A stretch of DNA of 64,000 nt. Source: Salinimicrobium gaetbulicola. Its GTDB lineage: Bacteria; Bacteroidota; Bacteroidia; Flavobacteriales; Flavobacteriaceae. Both the position numbers and the translations under genes were made by a program. Position 1 is the first letter of the stretch. Every line of letters starts with the position of its first letter. The DNA lies in assembly GCF_042676025.1 (NCBI RefSeq), contig NZ_JBHTJP010000032.1:930001-994000 (forward strand). The letters run 5' to 3'. This document shows positions 1 to 8,050 of this stretch, in pieces. The notes below the pieces were generated by a model, which was not told the origin of the DNA, ran no database searches, and saw nothing but the letters and a program-made list of their open reading frames with translations.

Positions 1-735
1 ATTTCCGTTAGGGCCTTCAGGATTAACATAGATCAATCCCATATGGGTAGCTCCAAGAGGGTTTTCCAATTTCTCCTTCTGGAATCGTTCTTTATTTCCC
101 AACCATTCCCCTTCAGATCCCCAATAAATATCCTCTTCAGGTTGCCAGATATCCTCACGTCCTCCACCGAATCCAAATGGTTTAAGTCCCATAGACTCCA
201 AAGCGCAGTTACCAGCCAGTATCATTAAATCTGCCCAGGATATCTTTCTTCCATATTTCTGTTTAATCGGCCACAGCAAAAGACGGGCCTTGTCCAGGTT
301 CGCATTATCAGGCCAGCTGTTAAGTGGGGCGAATCTCTGAGATCCTGAACCTGCACCACCACGTCCATCTCCAATACGATAAGTTCCCGCACTGTGCCAG
401 GCCATTCTTATAAAGAAAGGGCCATAATGACCATAATCTGCCGGCCACCAGTCCTGTGAATTGGTCATTAGTTCAAAAAGATCTTTTTTGACCGCATTCA
501 GATCGAGACTTTTAAATTCTTCGGCATAATTAAAATCCTCGTCCATAGGATCAGCTAAAGTAGAATGTTGACGAAGGATACTTAGATTAAGTTGATTAGG
601 CCACCAATCCCGGTTCGAAGTTCCGGTCCCGGCGGTAAATTTCACGGCTCCCCCTGTAAAAGGGCATTTACTTGATTCGTTAACTTCCCAAACTTTGTGG
701 CTATCGGGATTGCTGGAGTGCTCATGTTGTGACAT
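1..735 (-). CDS. katG: Catalase-peroxidase KatG, N-terminal part (cut by window edge)
   Basis: Bifunctional haem catalase/peroxidase that detoxifies hydrogen peroxide. The 245 visible residues (from ATG at 735) are the N-terminal third of a protein that is normally about 730-750 residues. They include the distal haem triad Arg110-Trp113-His114 in the block RMAWHSAGTYR, the GGREDIW stretch (about 191-197) and the Tyr236 region (LIYVNPEGPNG) that in the family forms the Met-Tyr-Trp adduct. The first residues (MSQHEHSS) are typical of bacterial KatG and there is no signal peptide, so it is cytoplasmic. The reading frame is open to base 1. No peroxide-sensor gene is visible nearby. Confidence 0.97.
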   Translation of the reverse strand, partial: MSQHEHSSNPDSHKVWEVNESSKCPFTGGAVKFTAGTGTSNRDWWPNQLNLSILRQHSTLADPMDEDFNYAEEFKSLDLNAVKKDLFELMTNSQDWWPADYGHYGPFFIRMAWHSAGTYRIGDGRGGAGSGSQRFAPLNSWPDNANLDKARLLLWPIKQKYGRKISWADLMILAGNCALESMGLKPFGFGGGREDIWQPEEDIYWGSEGEWLGNKERFQKEKLENPLGATHMGLIYVNPEGPNGN

Positions 736-862
736 CTTTTTGATTTTTGATTTAACAGATACCCTAAAATATAAGAATATAATTTCTTGTATTTTAACTT
801 TTTATCGCAAAAATCAATGATAACCATGTATAAAATTTATATCACCTTCTAAAAAGCAAAAT

Positions 863-883
863 CCCGTCAAAACTTTTGACGGG
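863..883 (-). terminator. Intrinsic terminator hairpin
   Basis: CCCGTCAAAA and TTTTGACGGG form a near-perfect stem with a minimal loop. On the minus strand it is followed by ATTTTGCTTTTT. It lies 33 bp past the stop of the SPOR-like gene and probably ends that transcript before it reaches katG. Confidence 0.7.
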
Positions 884-915
884 ACCTATCATTTTTTCCG
901 AAGAAACCGGAACTA

Positions 916-1335
916 CTATTTTCTCTTTTGAATGGCTTCCGCTTCTTTTTGAGAAATTCGTTTTCCATTGTAGAAATATACCACGAAGGCATCGTCAAAT
1001 CCATTCCTACGAAGCTCTCGCTTTAATCGTGAAGCTTCATGACGTAGACGAGTCCTACCCCAAATATATTTGGTCAATCCGTTATGTTCATAGGAATAAA
1101 CGTTTCCTAAATTCTTTAAACGTGCATCAGTTGATGAAAGTGGTTCTTTCGAAGTCAAAAATTGAACTTTGTAAACCAGACCGGACTGCCAGTCTAATAA
1201 ATTAGCTGAAGTCATGTTAGAAACTTCTGAAATGGCTTTAATGGCCGATTCATCTGAAGTTTGTTTTGATTGAGCACCCGCATATGAAGTTATAAAGCCC
1301 AATAATACGGTTAAGATCAGAGTAATTTTTCTCAA
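916..1335 (-). CDS. Secreted SPOR-like domain protein
   Basis: 139-residue exported protein. Residues 1-21 form a signal peptide ending in SYAGA-QS. The C-terminal half (about 53-135) resembles the SPOR/peptidoglycan-binding-like repeat common in Flavobacteriia: VYKVQFLTS, then YEHNGLTKYIWGRT, then a helix and GFDDAFVVYFYNGKRIS. SPOR domains bind denuded glycan strands, so a periplasmic wall-associated role is possible but is inferred from the fold only. It is monocistronic, has its own terminator downstream and has no informative neighbour. The call as SPOR-like is from pattern and not from a profile search. Confidence 0.7.
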   Translation of the reverse strand: MRKITLILTVLLGFITSYAGAQSKQTSDESAIKAISEVSNMTSANLLDWQSGLVYKVQFLTSKEPLSSTDARLKNLGNVYSYEHNGLTKYIWGRTRLRHEASRLKRELRRNGFDDAFVVYFYNGKRISQKEAEAIQKRK

Positions 1336-1616
1336 GGCTGTTAGTTTTATGGTGTTAAAAAAAGGTTAATTAAGGCGAAAGTATAAAATTCAGAACGAAA
1401 AACTACATCCACTCGCCAAAGTGCGCGATTTACAGGTTATGTGACACAATCAACACTAATAAAGCGTGGAATAAAATACTTGAGAAGACATTAGGATCAT
1501 CACAAATAAATTTTTGTCAGGCCTAACTAAACGAAAAAAAGAGGTAAATTTTTGCAGGCGGAATCCTGGGTTGGTGATATAAAATTCAGAAAGAATTGGA
1601 GAATATTATTTAAGCC

Positions 1617-1841
1617 TTAGGACCCTGAAGACAGTCTTTGCATTCTTCGCTGGTAAACCTCAGCTAGGATAGCATTGGTTTCCTTGTATTTAGGAGTTAA
1701 CTTTTCGACACTGCCATTGGCAGTATCGGTCAATTCTTCACCACAACACTTACATCTATACTCATGAACGTGGGCGGTAATATTATTTGAGACCACATAC
1801 TGATGTCCTAAAACTGCACAGATTAATTTTTTGAGGATCAT
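1617..1841 (-). CDS. Small Cys-rich protein (DUF1660-like)
   Basis: 74 residues, unknown function. The N-terminal pattern LICAVLGHQY, followed by YRCKCCGEELT (about 28-38), resembles the short DUF1660/zinc-finger-like proteins in which a CxxxGH motif pairs with CxxCG to bind a metal. The C-terminus is polar and helical. There is no signal peptide, and no operon partner lies within 200 bp on either side. Existence as a gene is supported by the conserved-looking Cys/His layout and a normal ATG start. Function is unassigned. Confidence 0.6.
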   Translation of the reverse strand: MILKKLICAVLGHQYVVSNNITAHVHEYRCKCCGEELTDTANGSVEKLTPKYKETNAILAEVYQRRMQRLSSGS

Positions 1842-2139
1842 ATTGAAATGATTTTTTTCTTAAACATTCTTAAGCCAACTCCCTGACCGTTAACGCTAAT
1901 TTAACAATAAAAATATGGAAATCTGCTTAAAAATATTATTTATTCGATGAAATACACAATTTAGTTTGTTTTCCTACTTAATTTTTGTAGGACACATGTT
2001 AAATATTTCCCTACAAAATAAGAGTCTGTTTAGAAATTTCCAAAAATAATTCTAGCTCCGGTTCCTTAAATTATTTATAAATCATTTGTAGTCATCGGCT
2101 TTTCCAGTATTTTAAGAGATCAACCAACTAAACAACCAG

Positions 2140-2928
2140 ATGGACAAAAAAATCAAAAACACGGCGAGGACAGGATTTGTTGCAAAAGGAGTAGTATATG
2201 GTATCACCGGCGTACTAACTTTTATGGCAGCATTTAATATGGGCGGCCAAAAAACAGGACGCTTACAGGTCCTTGAATTTCTGGACAAACAGACCTTCGG
2301 AAATATTCTTCTAATCTTAATGGGAATAGGTCTTATCGCATATGCCATATGGAGGTTTATTCAGAGTATAAAGGATCCTGAAAATATAGGTACTGATACC
2401 AAAGGAAAGGCTAAGCGAGTCGCTTTTTTCATAAGTGGGATCATTTATCTCGGCCTGGCAGTGATGGCAATTTTAAGAGTCGTAGGCTCAGGAGGCGGTA
2501 GCGGTTCAGGATCACAGGCACAGAAATCATCTTTTCTGGCCAGCGAAACGGGTTTGATTTTGATAGGGATAGCCGGTGCAGGAATTGTGATCGCCGGGAT
2601 CTACCAGTTCATTAAGGCTTATAGAAATGATTACACCAAAAAATTCGACCTATCCTCGCTAAGTGAAGAGAAAAAAAGAAGGAGCATTAAAAAAACAGCT
2701 GAATTCGGATTAAGTTCAAGAGGGGTCATTTTCCTGATCATAGGTTATTTTGCCCTAAAAGCCTCGTTTACATCAGACCCATCAAAAATTAAAACTACTA
2801 CAGAAGCATTTTCATTTATACAGGATTCATCTTATGGCGCATGGCTCATGGGATTGGTAGCAGCAGGTCTGGTTGCTTACGCGATCTATATGTTCCTCAT
2901 GGCAAAATACAGGAGATTCCAGGGGTAA
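2140..2928 (+). CDS. DUF1206 integral membrane protein
   Basis: 262 residues built of three repeats of a two-helix hairpin (about 10-78, 92-175, 185-260). Each opens with an (A/G)xxGxVxxGV(V/I)(Y/F)xxxG-type helix (GFVAKGVVYGITGVL; RVAFFISGIIYLGLA; GLSSRGVIFLIIGYF), which is the DUF1206 signature. A Gly/Ser-rich linker follows repeat two's first helix. It sits in the inner membrane and its function is unknown in the family. Transcribed alone. The roughly 300 bp upstream shows no other feature I recognise. Confidence 0.88.
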   Translation: MDKKIKNTARTGFVAKGVVYGITGVLTFMAAFNMGGQKTGRLQVLEFLDKQTFGNILLILMGIGLIAYAIWRFIQSIKDPENIGTDTKGKAKRVAFFISGIIYLGLAVMAILRVVGSGGGSGSGSQAQKSSFLASETGLILIGIAGAGIVIAGIYQFIKAYRNDYTKKFDLSSLSEEKKRRSIKKTAEFGLSSRGVIFLIIGYFALKASFTSDPSKIKTTTEAFSFIQDSSYGAWLMGLVAAGLVAYAIYMFLMAKYRRFQG

Positions 2929-3061
2929 ATTAGAAGAACATTTTTGGGGGTTTTACCCCATAGCGTACGCATTACTTTCTAACTACATTTGAATATACCA
3001 ATTAAGATTTAACACGTGTACGATTTTAAAAGGTAGTTTGTAAATTTTTAGTATTACAAAG

Positions 3062-3093
3062 AAGGAAGAGAGATTGGGGGATCTCTCTTCCTT
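3062..3093. terminator. Bidirectional intrinsic terminator
   Basis: A 13-bp perfect stem (AAGGAAGAGAGAT / ATCTCTCTTCCTT) with loop TGGGGG sits between the convergent DUF1206 and racemase genes. T-rich tracts flank it on both strands. Confidence 0.85.
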
Positions 3094-3111
3094 TTATTTT
3101 ATACCTTTTAA

Positions 3112-3801
3112 TCAATAATCGGTTTCCAGAATAAAATCCACGGCTTTTTTAGCATGCAGATGGGTGGTGGCAATTAGAGGGATATCAAAATCCTTCTCAT
3201 CTACCAGTAAAGGCAATTCTGTGCAACCAAGGATAATTCCCTCAGCTCCTTTTTCCTTTAACAATTGCATCTGGTCAATAAAGAAAGAACGGGCTGTTTG
3301 GGTGAATTTACCCTGGGTAAGTTCCGCAGAAACAAATTGGTGAGCTGTATCCAGATATTCCTCCTCAGGAATGATGGTGTCAATGTCATAATTAGCTTTT
3401 AACCTCTTCTGAATAAAGCCTCCCGTCATGGTGGGCTTATTCCCTAAAAGACCCAGGGTTTTCAATTCCCGTTTCGTTGCCTCTTCCCCAACCGAATCAG
3501 CAATATGAAGAATAGGAATAGAGATCTTTGGCTGAACATATTCATACACCATATGAGGCGTATTGGCACATATCACTAATGCTTTCGCTCCGGCTATTTC
3601 GAGTTTTCTGGCAATATGCAAGTATGCCAAATTGATCTTTTCCCAGTTCTGCTCCCTCATTAATTCAATATTAAGACTATAAATAATGAGAGGAGGATTG
3701 GCCTGTGGGCCTATTTTCTTCCCTGCCAATTCATTAATAAGACGATAATACACAATTGTGGAGTGCCAGGAAGTTCCTCCTATAAGACCTATGGTACGCA
3801 T
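3112..3801 (-). CDS. Aspartate/glutamate racemase family protein
   Basis: PLP-independent amino-acid racemase of the Asp/Glu racemase superfamily, YgeA-like, 229 residues. Both catalytic cysteines are present: Cys78 in ALVICANTPHM and Cys193 in ILGCTELPLL. The N-terminus GLIGGTSWHSTIVYY is the family's first loop. It would interconvert D- and L-amino acids in the cytoplasm. The substrate cannot be read from sequence, since some relatives use several amino acids. A perfect TGTGA-N6-TCACA palindrome lies 47 bp upstream of the start codon, so control by a Crp/Fnr-type regulator is possible. Confidence 0.9.
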   Translation of the reverse strand: MRTIGLIGGTSWHSTIVYYRLINELAGKKIGPQANPPLIIYSLNIELMREQNWEKINLAYLHIARKLEIAGAKALVICANTPHMVYEYVQPKISIPILHIADSVGEEATKRELKTLGLLGNKPTMTGGFIQKRLKANYDIDTIIPEEEYLDTAHQFVSAELTQGKFTQTARSFFIDQMQLLKEKGAEGIILGCTELPLLVDEKDFDIPLIATTHLHAKKAVDFILETDY

Positions 3802-3847
3802 AACTTCGAAACTTTGTTTAAAGATATGTAAACCATCAGGTTGCTTT

Positions 3848-3863
3848 TGTGACCAAGGTCACA
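3848..3863. promoter_or_regulatory. CRP/FNR-like palindrome TGTGACC-AA-GGTCACA
   Basis: A perfect 16-bp palindrome matching the general Crp-family half-site layout TGTGA-N6-TCACA, located upstream of the racemase gene. The binding protein and any regulatory effect are inferred. Confidence 0.5.
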
Positions 3864-3872
3864 TATAATAAA

Positions 3873-3896
3873 AAAAGCACCCATACGGGTGCTTTT
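3873..3896 (-). terminator. Intrinsic terminator of the subtilase gene
   Basis: AAAAGCACCC-ATAC-GGGTGCTTTT is a 10-bp perfect stem, 25 bp past the protease stop codon. On the minus strand it is followed by a run of seven T. Confidence 0.88.
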
Positions 3897-3920
3897 AATT
3901 ATTTCAAGTAAGATCTTTTC

Positions 3921-5138
3921 TTAATGAACAATGATAGCATCTGCGTTTCCGTCAGGATCACCGTTTACAGTTCCGTCTGTACTTGCATTTCCTAAAAGAA
4001 GTACACCGGCAGCATGTGGAGATGCCATAGAAGTACCGCTAATAGTATTATAACCACCATCTTTCCATGTAGACTTAATAGCCACACCAGGTGCACAATA
4101 ATCTACTGGCGGGTTACTGAAGTTAGAGAAAGAAGCCCAGTTATCATTTTTATCCATGGCAGAAATTGTATAGATATTTGGACCATTTGCTCTGGCTGGA
4201 GAATGGTTATTCGCATCATCAGTCTCATTACCGGCTGCAAGTGCGAAAATAATTCCAGATGCAGCAGCATTTTTCACAGCTGTATCCAAAGCATCTGAAA
4301 CAGGACCTCCAAGACTCATGTTTGCAACATCACCTGGATTTCCATTTTGAGCAACATGGTTAACACCCGCAATAACTCCTGAATAAGATCCGCTTCCACG
4401 GCTATCCAAAACCTTTACAGGGATTACAGTTGCTCCCGGAGCAACACCAATTACCCCTTCGCTGTTATCAAGAGCACCAATGGTCCCTGCAACGTGAGAT
4501 CCGTGACCGTTACCATCGTCAAGAGATTTGGCATCTCTTCCTGAAGTAAAAGCGTTAAACCCTCTTGAAGCGTCTACATTAAGGTCAGGGTGATCAAGAT
4601 CGATTCCTGAATCGATTATCCAGGCCACGCCAGATCCGGTATAAGCACCGCCTCCATTAACTCTGGTGATACCGAAAGGAACTTCCTGACCGCTTCCACC
4701 TCCTCCGGTTCCTGGATCTGAACAAGGGTTAGTTGGAGTTCCACAAGGAGGTGCCAAAGCAATAATTCTGTCTTGCTCCACAAAAGCCACGTCTGCACTG
4801 TTTCTTAGCTTAGCAGCCTGGTCTTTTGTCATCCTTACACTAACACCTGAAAGTGCAGCACTATAAACACTTAAGATCTCAGCATTACCGATCATATTGT
4901 CGGACATTATCTTCTGGGTCTTAGATTTGACCGCTTCCTTGTTCAGGTTATGATCTCCCTGTAATTTTCCGCCTTCGCGGTACACAACTATATACTGGTC
5001 AGGAATAGGTTGTGAAAAAGCTTGAGCAGCTTCCGGTGCATCTGGGGTTGAAACTTCTGTTCCGTCTTTGGAGCAGGAAACAAATGCTGTCGCAGCAAAT
5101 GCTAAAGCCCAAAGAGTAGAGGTTTTTTTAAACTTCAT
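3921..5138 (-). CDS. Secreted subtilisin-like serine protease (S8, proteinase K type)
   Basis: 405-residue exported endopeptidase. The signal peptide ends in a plausible lipobox (FVSC, Cys22), so it may be an outer-membrane lipoprotein. An inhibitor-I9-type propeptide (about 46-127, QYIVVYREGG to VAFVEQDR) precedes the catalytic domain. The catalytic triad is Asp176 (WIIDSGID), His212 (GHGSHVAGT) and Ser370 (SGTSMASP), with oxyanion Asn304 (AAGNE). A Cys/Gly-rich linker (131-150) joins the propeptide and catalytic domain. There is no C-terminal sorting domain. It is monocistronic with its own terminator. The role is probably degradation of extracellular protein. Confidence 0.95.
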   Translation of the reverse strand: MKFKKTSTLWALAFAATAFVSCSKDGTEVSTPDAPEAAQAFSQPIPDQYIVVYREGGKLQGDHNLNKEAVKSKTQKIMSDNMIGNAEILSVYSAALSGVSVRMTKDQAAKLRNSADVAFVEQDRIIALAPPCGTPTNPCSDPGTGGGGSGQEVPFGITRVNGGGAYTGSGVAWIIDSGIDLDHPDLNVDASRGFNAFTSGRDAKSLDDGNGHGSHVAGTIGALDNSEGVIGVAPGATVIPVKVLDSRGSGSYSGVIAGVNHVAQNGNPGDVANMSLGGPVSDALDTAVKNAAASGIIFALAAGNETDDANNHSPARANGPNIYTISAMDKNDNWASFSNFSNPPVDYCAPGVAIKSTWKDGGYNTISGTSMASPHAAGVLLLGNASTDGTVNGDPDGNADAIIVH

Positions 5139-5295
5139 AAAGTAAATTTTAATGGTTAATGTTAAAAGATTTGCCGAATCTATGTTTTATTAATTAAAAT
5201 TAAAATTTTTTAACATTTAAAGAATCAGCAATAAACTCATTAAAAAGCATCATATTAGACACAAATCCCCCATAAAACCTACACCTATTGACGTA

Positions 5296-5335
5296 AAAAA
5301 GGGCAACTGTTAAAAATTTCACAGCCGCCCTTTTT
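5296..5335 (-). terminator. Intrinsic terminator of the rhodanese gene
   Basis: AAAAAGGGC pairs with GCCCTTTTT around a 22-nt loop that can pair further through CTGT/ACAG. On the minus strand a T6 run follows. Confidence 0.75.
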
Positions 5336-5357
5336 CGGTTTTATAATAATCTGAAAG

Positions 5358-5669
5358 TTACTCAGCCTTCTCGCCTTCCCATTGTGAAAAACCTCCAATA
5401 AGATTATAGGTTTGCTTAAAGCCTTTTTGATCCATCAAATTACAGGCTTGAGCACTTCTTGCCCCCGACCTGCAATACACATAATAATTCTTTTCTTTAT
5501 CCAGCTTATCAAGTTCCTGAAGAAACTCCTGGCCTTTATAAATATCTATATTTTTGGCTTCAGGAATATACCCTTCTTCCACCTCTAATTCGGTTCTCAC
5601 ATCAAGGATCACGGCATTGTCGTCATTACTGATCTGCTTTCTCCACTCTTCTTGTGATAATTCTTTCAT
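5358..5669 (-). CDS. Single-domain rhodanese-like protein
   Basis: 103-residue cytoplasmic sulfurtransferase domain. It has the DVR motif (ILDVRTELEVEEGYIPEAKNI, 21-41) and the active-site loop CRSGAR with catalytic Cys66. The loop length of six fits thiosulfate/persulfide sulfurtransferases rather than Cdc25-like phosphatases. Single-domain rhodaneses carry persulfide sulfur, but the partner here is unknown. It is divergent from the trp operon across a shared 160-bp promoter region and has a TATATTTG -7 element upstream on its own strand. Confidence 0.93.
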   Translation of the reverse strand: MKELSQEEWRKQISNDDNAVILDVRTELEVEEGYIPEAKNIDIYKGQEFLQELDKLDKEKNYYVYCRSGARSAQACNLMDQKGFKQTYNLIGGFSQWEGEKAE

Positions 5670-5717
5670 AAACGCTATTTTTAATTTGTTATATACCTAC
5701 AATAAATGTTCCGCTCG

Positions 5718-5725
5718 CAAATATA
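5718..5725 (-). promoter_or_regulatory. -7 element TATATTTG (rhodanese gene)
   Basis: Matches the Bacteroidota consensus TAnnTTTG, 49 bp upstream of the rhodanese start. No clear TTG was found at the -33 position. Confidence 0.5.
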
Positions 5726-5793
5726 AGAATCCAAACTTCCCACCTTCGTTAGAGGATTCAAAAATCTACGATGTTATAATCTGTCATAAAAAG

Positions 5794-5824
5794 TTGGTAA
5801 TAATACAAATCCCTTTTATATTTG
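5794..5824 (+). promoter_or_regulatory. trp operon promoter (TTG-N20-TATATTTG)
   Basis: TTG at 5794-5796 and TATATTTG at 5817-5824 with a 20-bp spacer fit the Bacteroidota housekeeping sigma pattern. The expected transcription start (about 5829-5833) falls on or next to the leader-peptide ATG at 5831. Confidence 0.75.
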
Positions 5825-5830
5825 TCCGCA

Positions 5831-5887
5831 ATGAACCTAACTGTACAACATAACTGGTGGTGGAAATACTTACGTCAAACGTCGTGA
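5831..5887 (+). CDS. trpL: trp operon leader peptide MNLTVQHNWWWKYLRQTS
   Basis: An 18-codon ORF with three consecutive TGG codons (codons 9-11), 25 bp upstream of an intrinsic terminator and 108 bp upstream of trpE. A triple-Trp run is extremely unlikely by chance in so short an ORF in front of tryptophan-biosynthesis genes. The layout is that of a ribosome-stalling attenuator. When tRNA-Trp is scarce the ribosome halts at the TGG run and the terminator does not form. No Shine-Dalgarno can be seen, because the predicted transcript starts almost at the ATG, which suggests leaderless initiation. The antiterminator helix could not be assigned with confidence. A weak GUGAGC/GCUUGU pairing between 5884-5889 and the 5' terminator arm is the best candidate. 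Confidence 0.85.
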   Translation: MNLTVQHNWWWKYLRQTS

Positions 5888-5912
5888 GCAACACCTCCTG
5901 TAACTATATTAC

Positions 5913-5942
5913 AAAGGCTTGTCATCGCGACAAGCCTTTTTT
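5913..5942 (+). terminator. trp attenuator terminator
   Basis: AAAGGCTTGTC-ATCGC-GACAAGCCTTT is an 11-bp perfect stem followed by T6, located between the leader peptide stop and trpE. It is a premature terminator inside the operon's 5' leader. Confidence 0.9.
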
Positions 5943-5995
5943 ATTTTCAGCTATTTTGATCTTCTGCAGAAGCGGAATCATTTAAAAAGACAAAC

Positions 5996-7390
5996 ATGAT
6001 TAAACTGAATACCACTTATAAAAAGTTACTTGCCGATACCTTTACCCCTGTAAGTATTTATTTAAAGATAAGAGACCGCTACCCGAACAGTCTCCTGCTT
6101 GAAAGTAGCGATTACCACGGCAGTGAGAACAGTTTTTCATATATATGCTGTAATCCGCTTGCGTCAATAAAGGTTCAAAATGAAAAGGTCACCGAAACTT
6201 TTCCTGACGGTAGTTTAAAAGAGACTAATATTACCGGCGAAACCAGTATTCCCGAAACCGTACAAAACTTTGCCCGTCAGTTTGAGACGACAGGCCCTCA
6301 CTTTAATTTCATTAACCAGGGTCTCTTCGGATACATCGCCTATGATGCGGTAAAATATTTCGAAAACATCGAACTTCAGAAGAAAAAAGGAGACCTTCAA
6401 ATCCCCGAAATTTATTACGCCGTCTATCAGAACATTATTGCGATCAACCACTTCAACAATGAGGCGTATATTTTTGATCATAGCGTCAATTCCGAAAATA
6501 ACCTGGATGAGATCGAGCAGCTTTTAAAAGTGAAGAATTTTGCTTCCTTTCATTTTTCCGCGGAAGGTGAGCCGGTTTCAAATGAAACCGATGAAGGTTA
6601 TATTGAAAAAGTGTTGGAGGCAAAAAAACATTGCCATCGCGGAGATGTTTTCCAAATGGTACTCTCCCGAAGATTCTCACAGGCCTTTAAAGGGGATGAA
6701 TTCAATGTTTATAGAGCCCTGCGGAATGTGAATCCTTCCCCATATTTATTTTACTTCGATTACGGTGATTTTAAGATCTTCGGAAGTTCTCCCGAAGCTC
6801 AACTGGTAGTAAAAGATGATAAGGCTGAGATCCATCCCATCGCCGGAACTTTTAAGAGAACGGGAAACGATGAACACGATGCTCAAAGCGCTAAAGCACT
6901 GGCCGCCGACGAAAAAGAAAATGCAGAACACGTAATGCTCGTTGACCTTGCCCGTAATGACCTGAGTCGTCATGGTAGTGAGGTGAAAGTGGAAACTTAT
7001 AAAGAGATCCAATTCTTTTCACATGTGATCCACCTGGTAAGTAAGGTTACTGGTAAAAAGAACGATGACACCAGCACTATGCAAATGGTGGCAGATACTT
7101 TTCCTGCCGGTACTTTGAGTGGCGCACCAAAACACAAGGCGATGCAACTCATTGAGAAATTAGAGAATGTGAACCGGGATTTCTATGGTGGAGCCATCGG
7201 GTTTATGGATTTCAAAGGAAATTTCAATCATGCGATCGTCATACGATCTTTTTTGAGTAAAAATCATCAGCTTCATTACCAGGCGGGAGCCGGAATTGTT
7301 TCCGAATCAAAAGAAGAGAATGAATTACAGGAAGTTTATAACAAATTAGGCGCCCTTACCCGGGCACTTGAAATAGCAGAAACCATCTAA
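5996..7390 (+). CDS. trpE: Anthranilate synthase component I
   Basis: Converts chorismate plus ammonia to anthranilate, the first committed step to tryptophan. 464 residues, normal for the family. The N-terminal LLES motif (about 34-37) is part of the tryptophan feedback site. The chorismate-binding domain carries SPEAQLV, PIAGTFKRTGNDEHD, the LVDLARND block, GTLSGAPK and GGAIGF. There is no fused amidotransferase, and glutaminase activity comes from TrpG encoded 30 bp downstream. First structural gene of trpEGDCFBA, transcribed through the leader attenuator. Confidence 0.97.
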   Translation: MIKLNTTYKKLLADTFTPVSIYLKIRDRYPNSLLLESSDYHGSENSFSYICCNPLASIKVQNEKVTETFPDGSLKETNITGETSIPETVQNFARQFETTGPHFNFINQGLFGYIAYDAVKYFENIELQKKKGDLQIPEIYYAVYQNIIAINHFNNEAYIFDHSVNSENNLDEIEQLLKVKNFASFHFSAEGEPVSNETDEGYIEKVLEAKKHCHRGDVFQMVLSRRFSQAFKGDEFNVYRALRNVNPSPYLFYFDYGDFKIFGSSPEAQLVVKDDKAEIHPIAGTFKRTGNDEHDAQSAKALAADEKENAEHVMLVDLARNDLSRHGSEVKVETYKEIQFFSHVIHLVSKVTGKKNDDTSTMQMVADTFPAGTLSGAPKHKAMQLIEKLENVNRDFYGGAIGFMDFKGNFNHAIVIRSFLSKNHQLHYQAGAGIVSESKEENELQEVYNKLGALTRALEIAETI

Positions 7391-7420
7391 TCCCGGTAAA
7401 ATGGGAATAACTATATAGAG

Positions 7421-8050
7421 ATGAAAAAGAATACAAAACAAATTTCAGTACTGGTGATCGATAATTACGATTCCTTTGTTTACAACCTGGTTCATTACCT
7501 GGAAGAATTGGATTGCAAAGTCACCGTAAAACGAAATAATGAACTTGATCTCGAAGAAGTAGAGGACTACGACAAGATCCTGCTTTCTCCCGGACCCGGA
7601 ATACCGGATGAAGCCGGCCTACTTAAAGCAATCATTTCCAAATACGCATCCAAAAAGAGCATTTTAGGAGTCTGTCTCGGGCAGCAAGCTATAGGGGAAG
7701 TTTTTGGCGGAAAGATCATCAACCTTAAGGATGTGTTCCATGGGGTGGCATCAAAAATAAGTGTTTCGGTAAGCGATGAGCTTTTATTCAAGGACCTTGA
7801 AAAGGAAATGGAAGTTGGCCGTTATCACTCATGGGTGGTGGACAAGGCCCTCCCAGATTGCCTGGAGGCTACATCTTTTGACGAGAACGGGCAGATCATG
7901 TCATTACGCCACAAAATATATGATGTTCGCGGGGTGCAGTTTCATCCGGAATCTGTTTTGACTCCACAGGGAAAACAGATGATCAGGAACTGGGTCGAGA
8001 ATACTCCTTTAACTGAAAATGAACCGGAAAACAAACCAGAAGCAGAATGA
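7421..8050 (+). CDS. trpG: Anthranilate synthase component II (glutamine amidotransferase)
   Basis: Class I glutamine amidotransferase supplying ammonia to TrpE. Its catalytic nucleophile is Cys85 in GVCLGQQAIGEVFGG, and the VQFHPES motif supplies the His/Glu of the triad. The N-terminus VLVIDNYDSFVYNL is typical of TrpG/PabA. It may also serve p-aminobenzoate synthesis, since no other glutaminase is visible in the window. 209 residues with an acidic tail. The stop overlaps the trpD start by 4 bp, implying translational coupling. Confidence 0.97.
   Translation: MKKNTKQISVLVIDNYDSFVYNLVHYLEELDCKVTVKRNNELDLEEVEDYDKILLSPGPGIPDEAGLLKAIISKYASKKSILGVCLGQQAIGEVFGGKIINLKDVFHGVASKISVSVSDELLFKDLEKEMEVGRYHSWVVDKALPDCLEATSFDENGQIMSLRHKIYDVRGVQFHPESVLTPQGKQMIRNWVENTPLTENEPENKPEAE

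Noticed and set aside
642..827. Minus-strand ORF of 61 codons overlapping katG start
   Set aside because: Different frame from katG. The katG frame carries the haem-site motifs, so this is a shadow.
876..1205. Plus-strand ORF of 109 codons
   Set aside because: Lies antisense to the signal-peptide-bearing SPOR-like gene and has no recognisable features.
4014..4298. Plus-strand ORF of 94 codons
   Set aside because: Antisense to the S8 protease catalytic domain.
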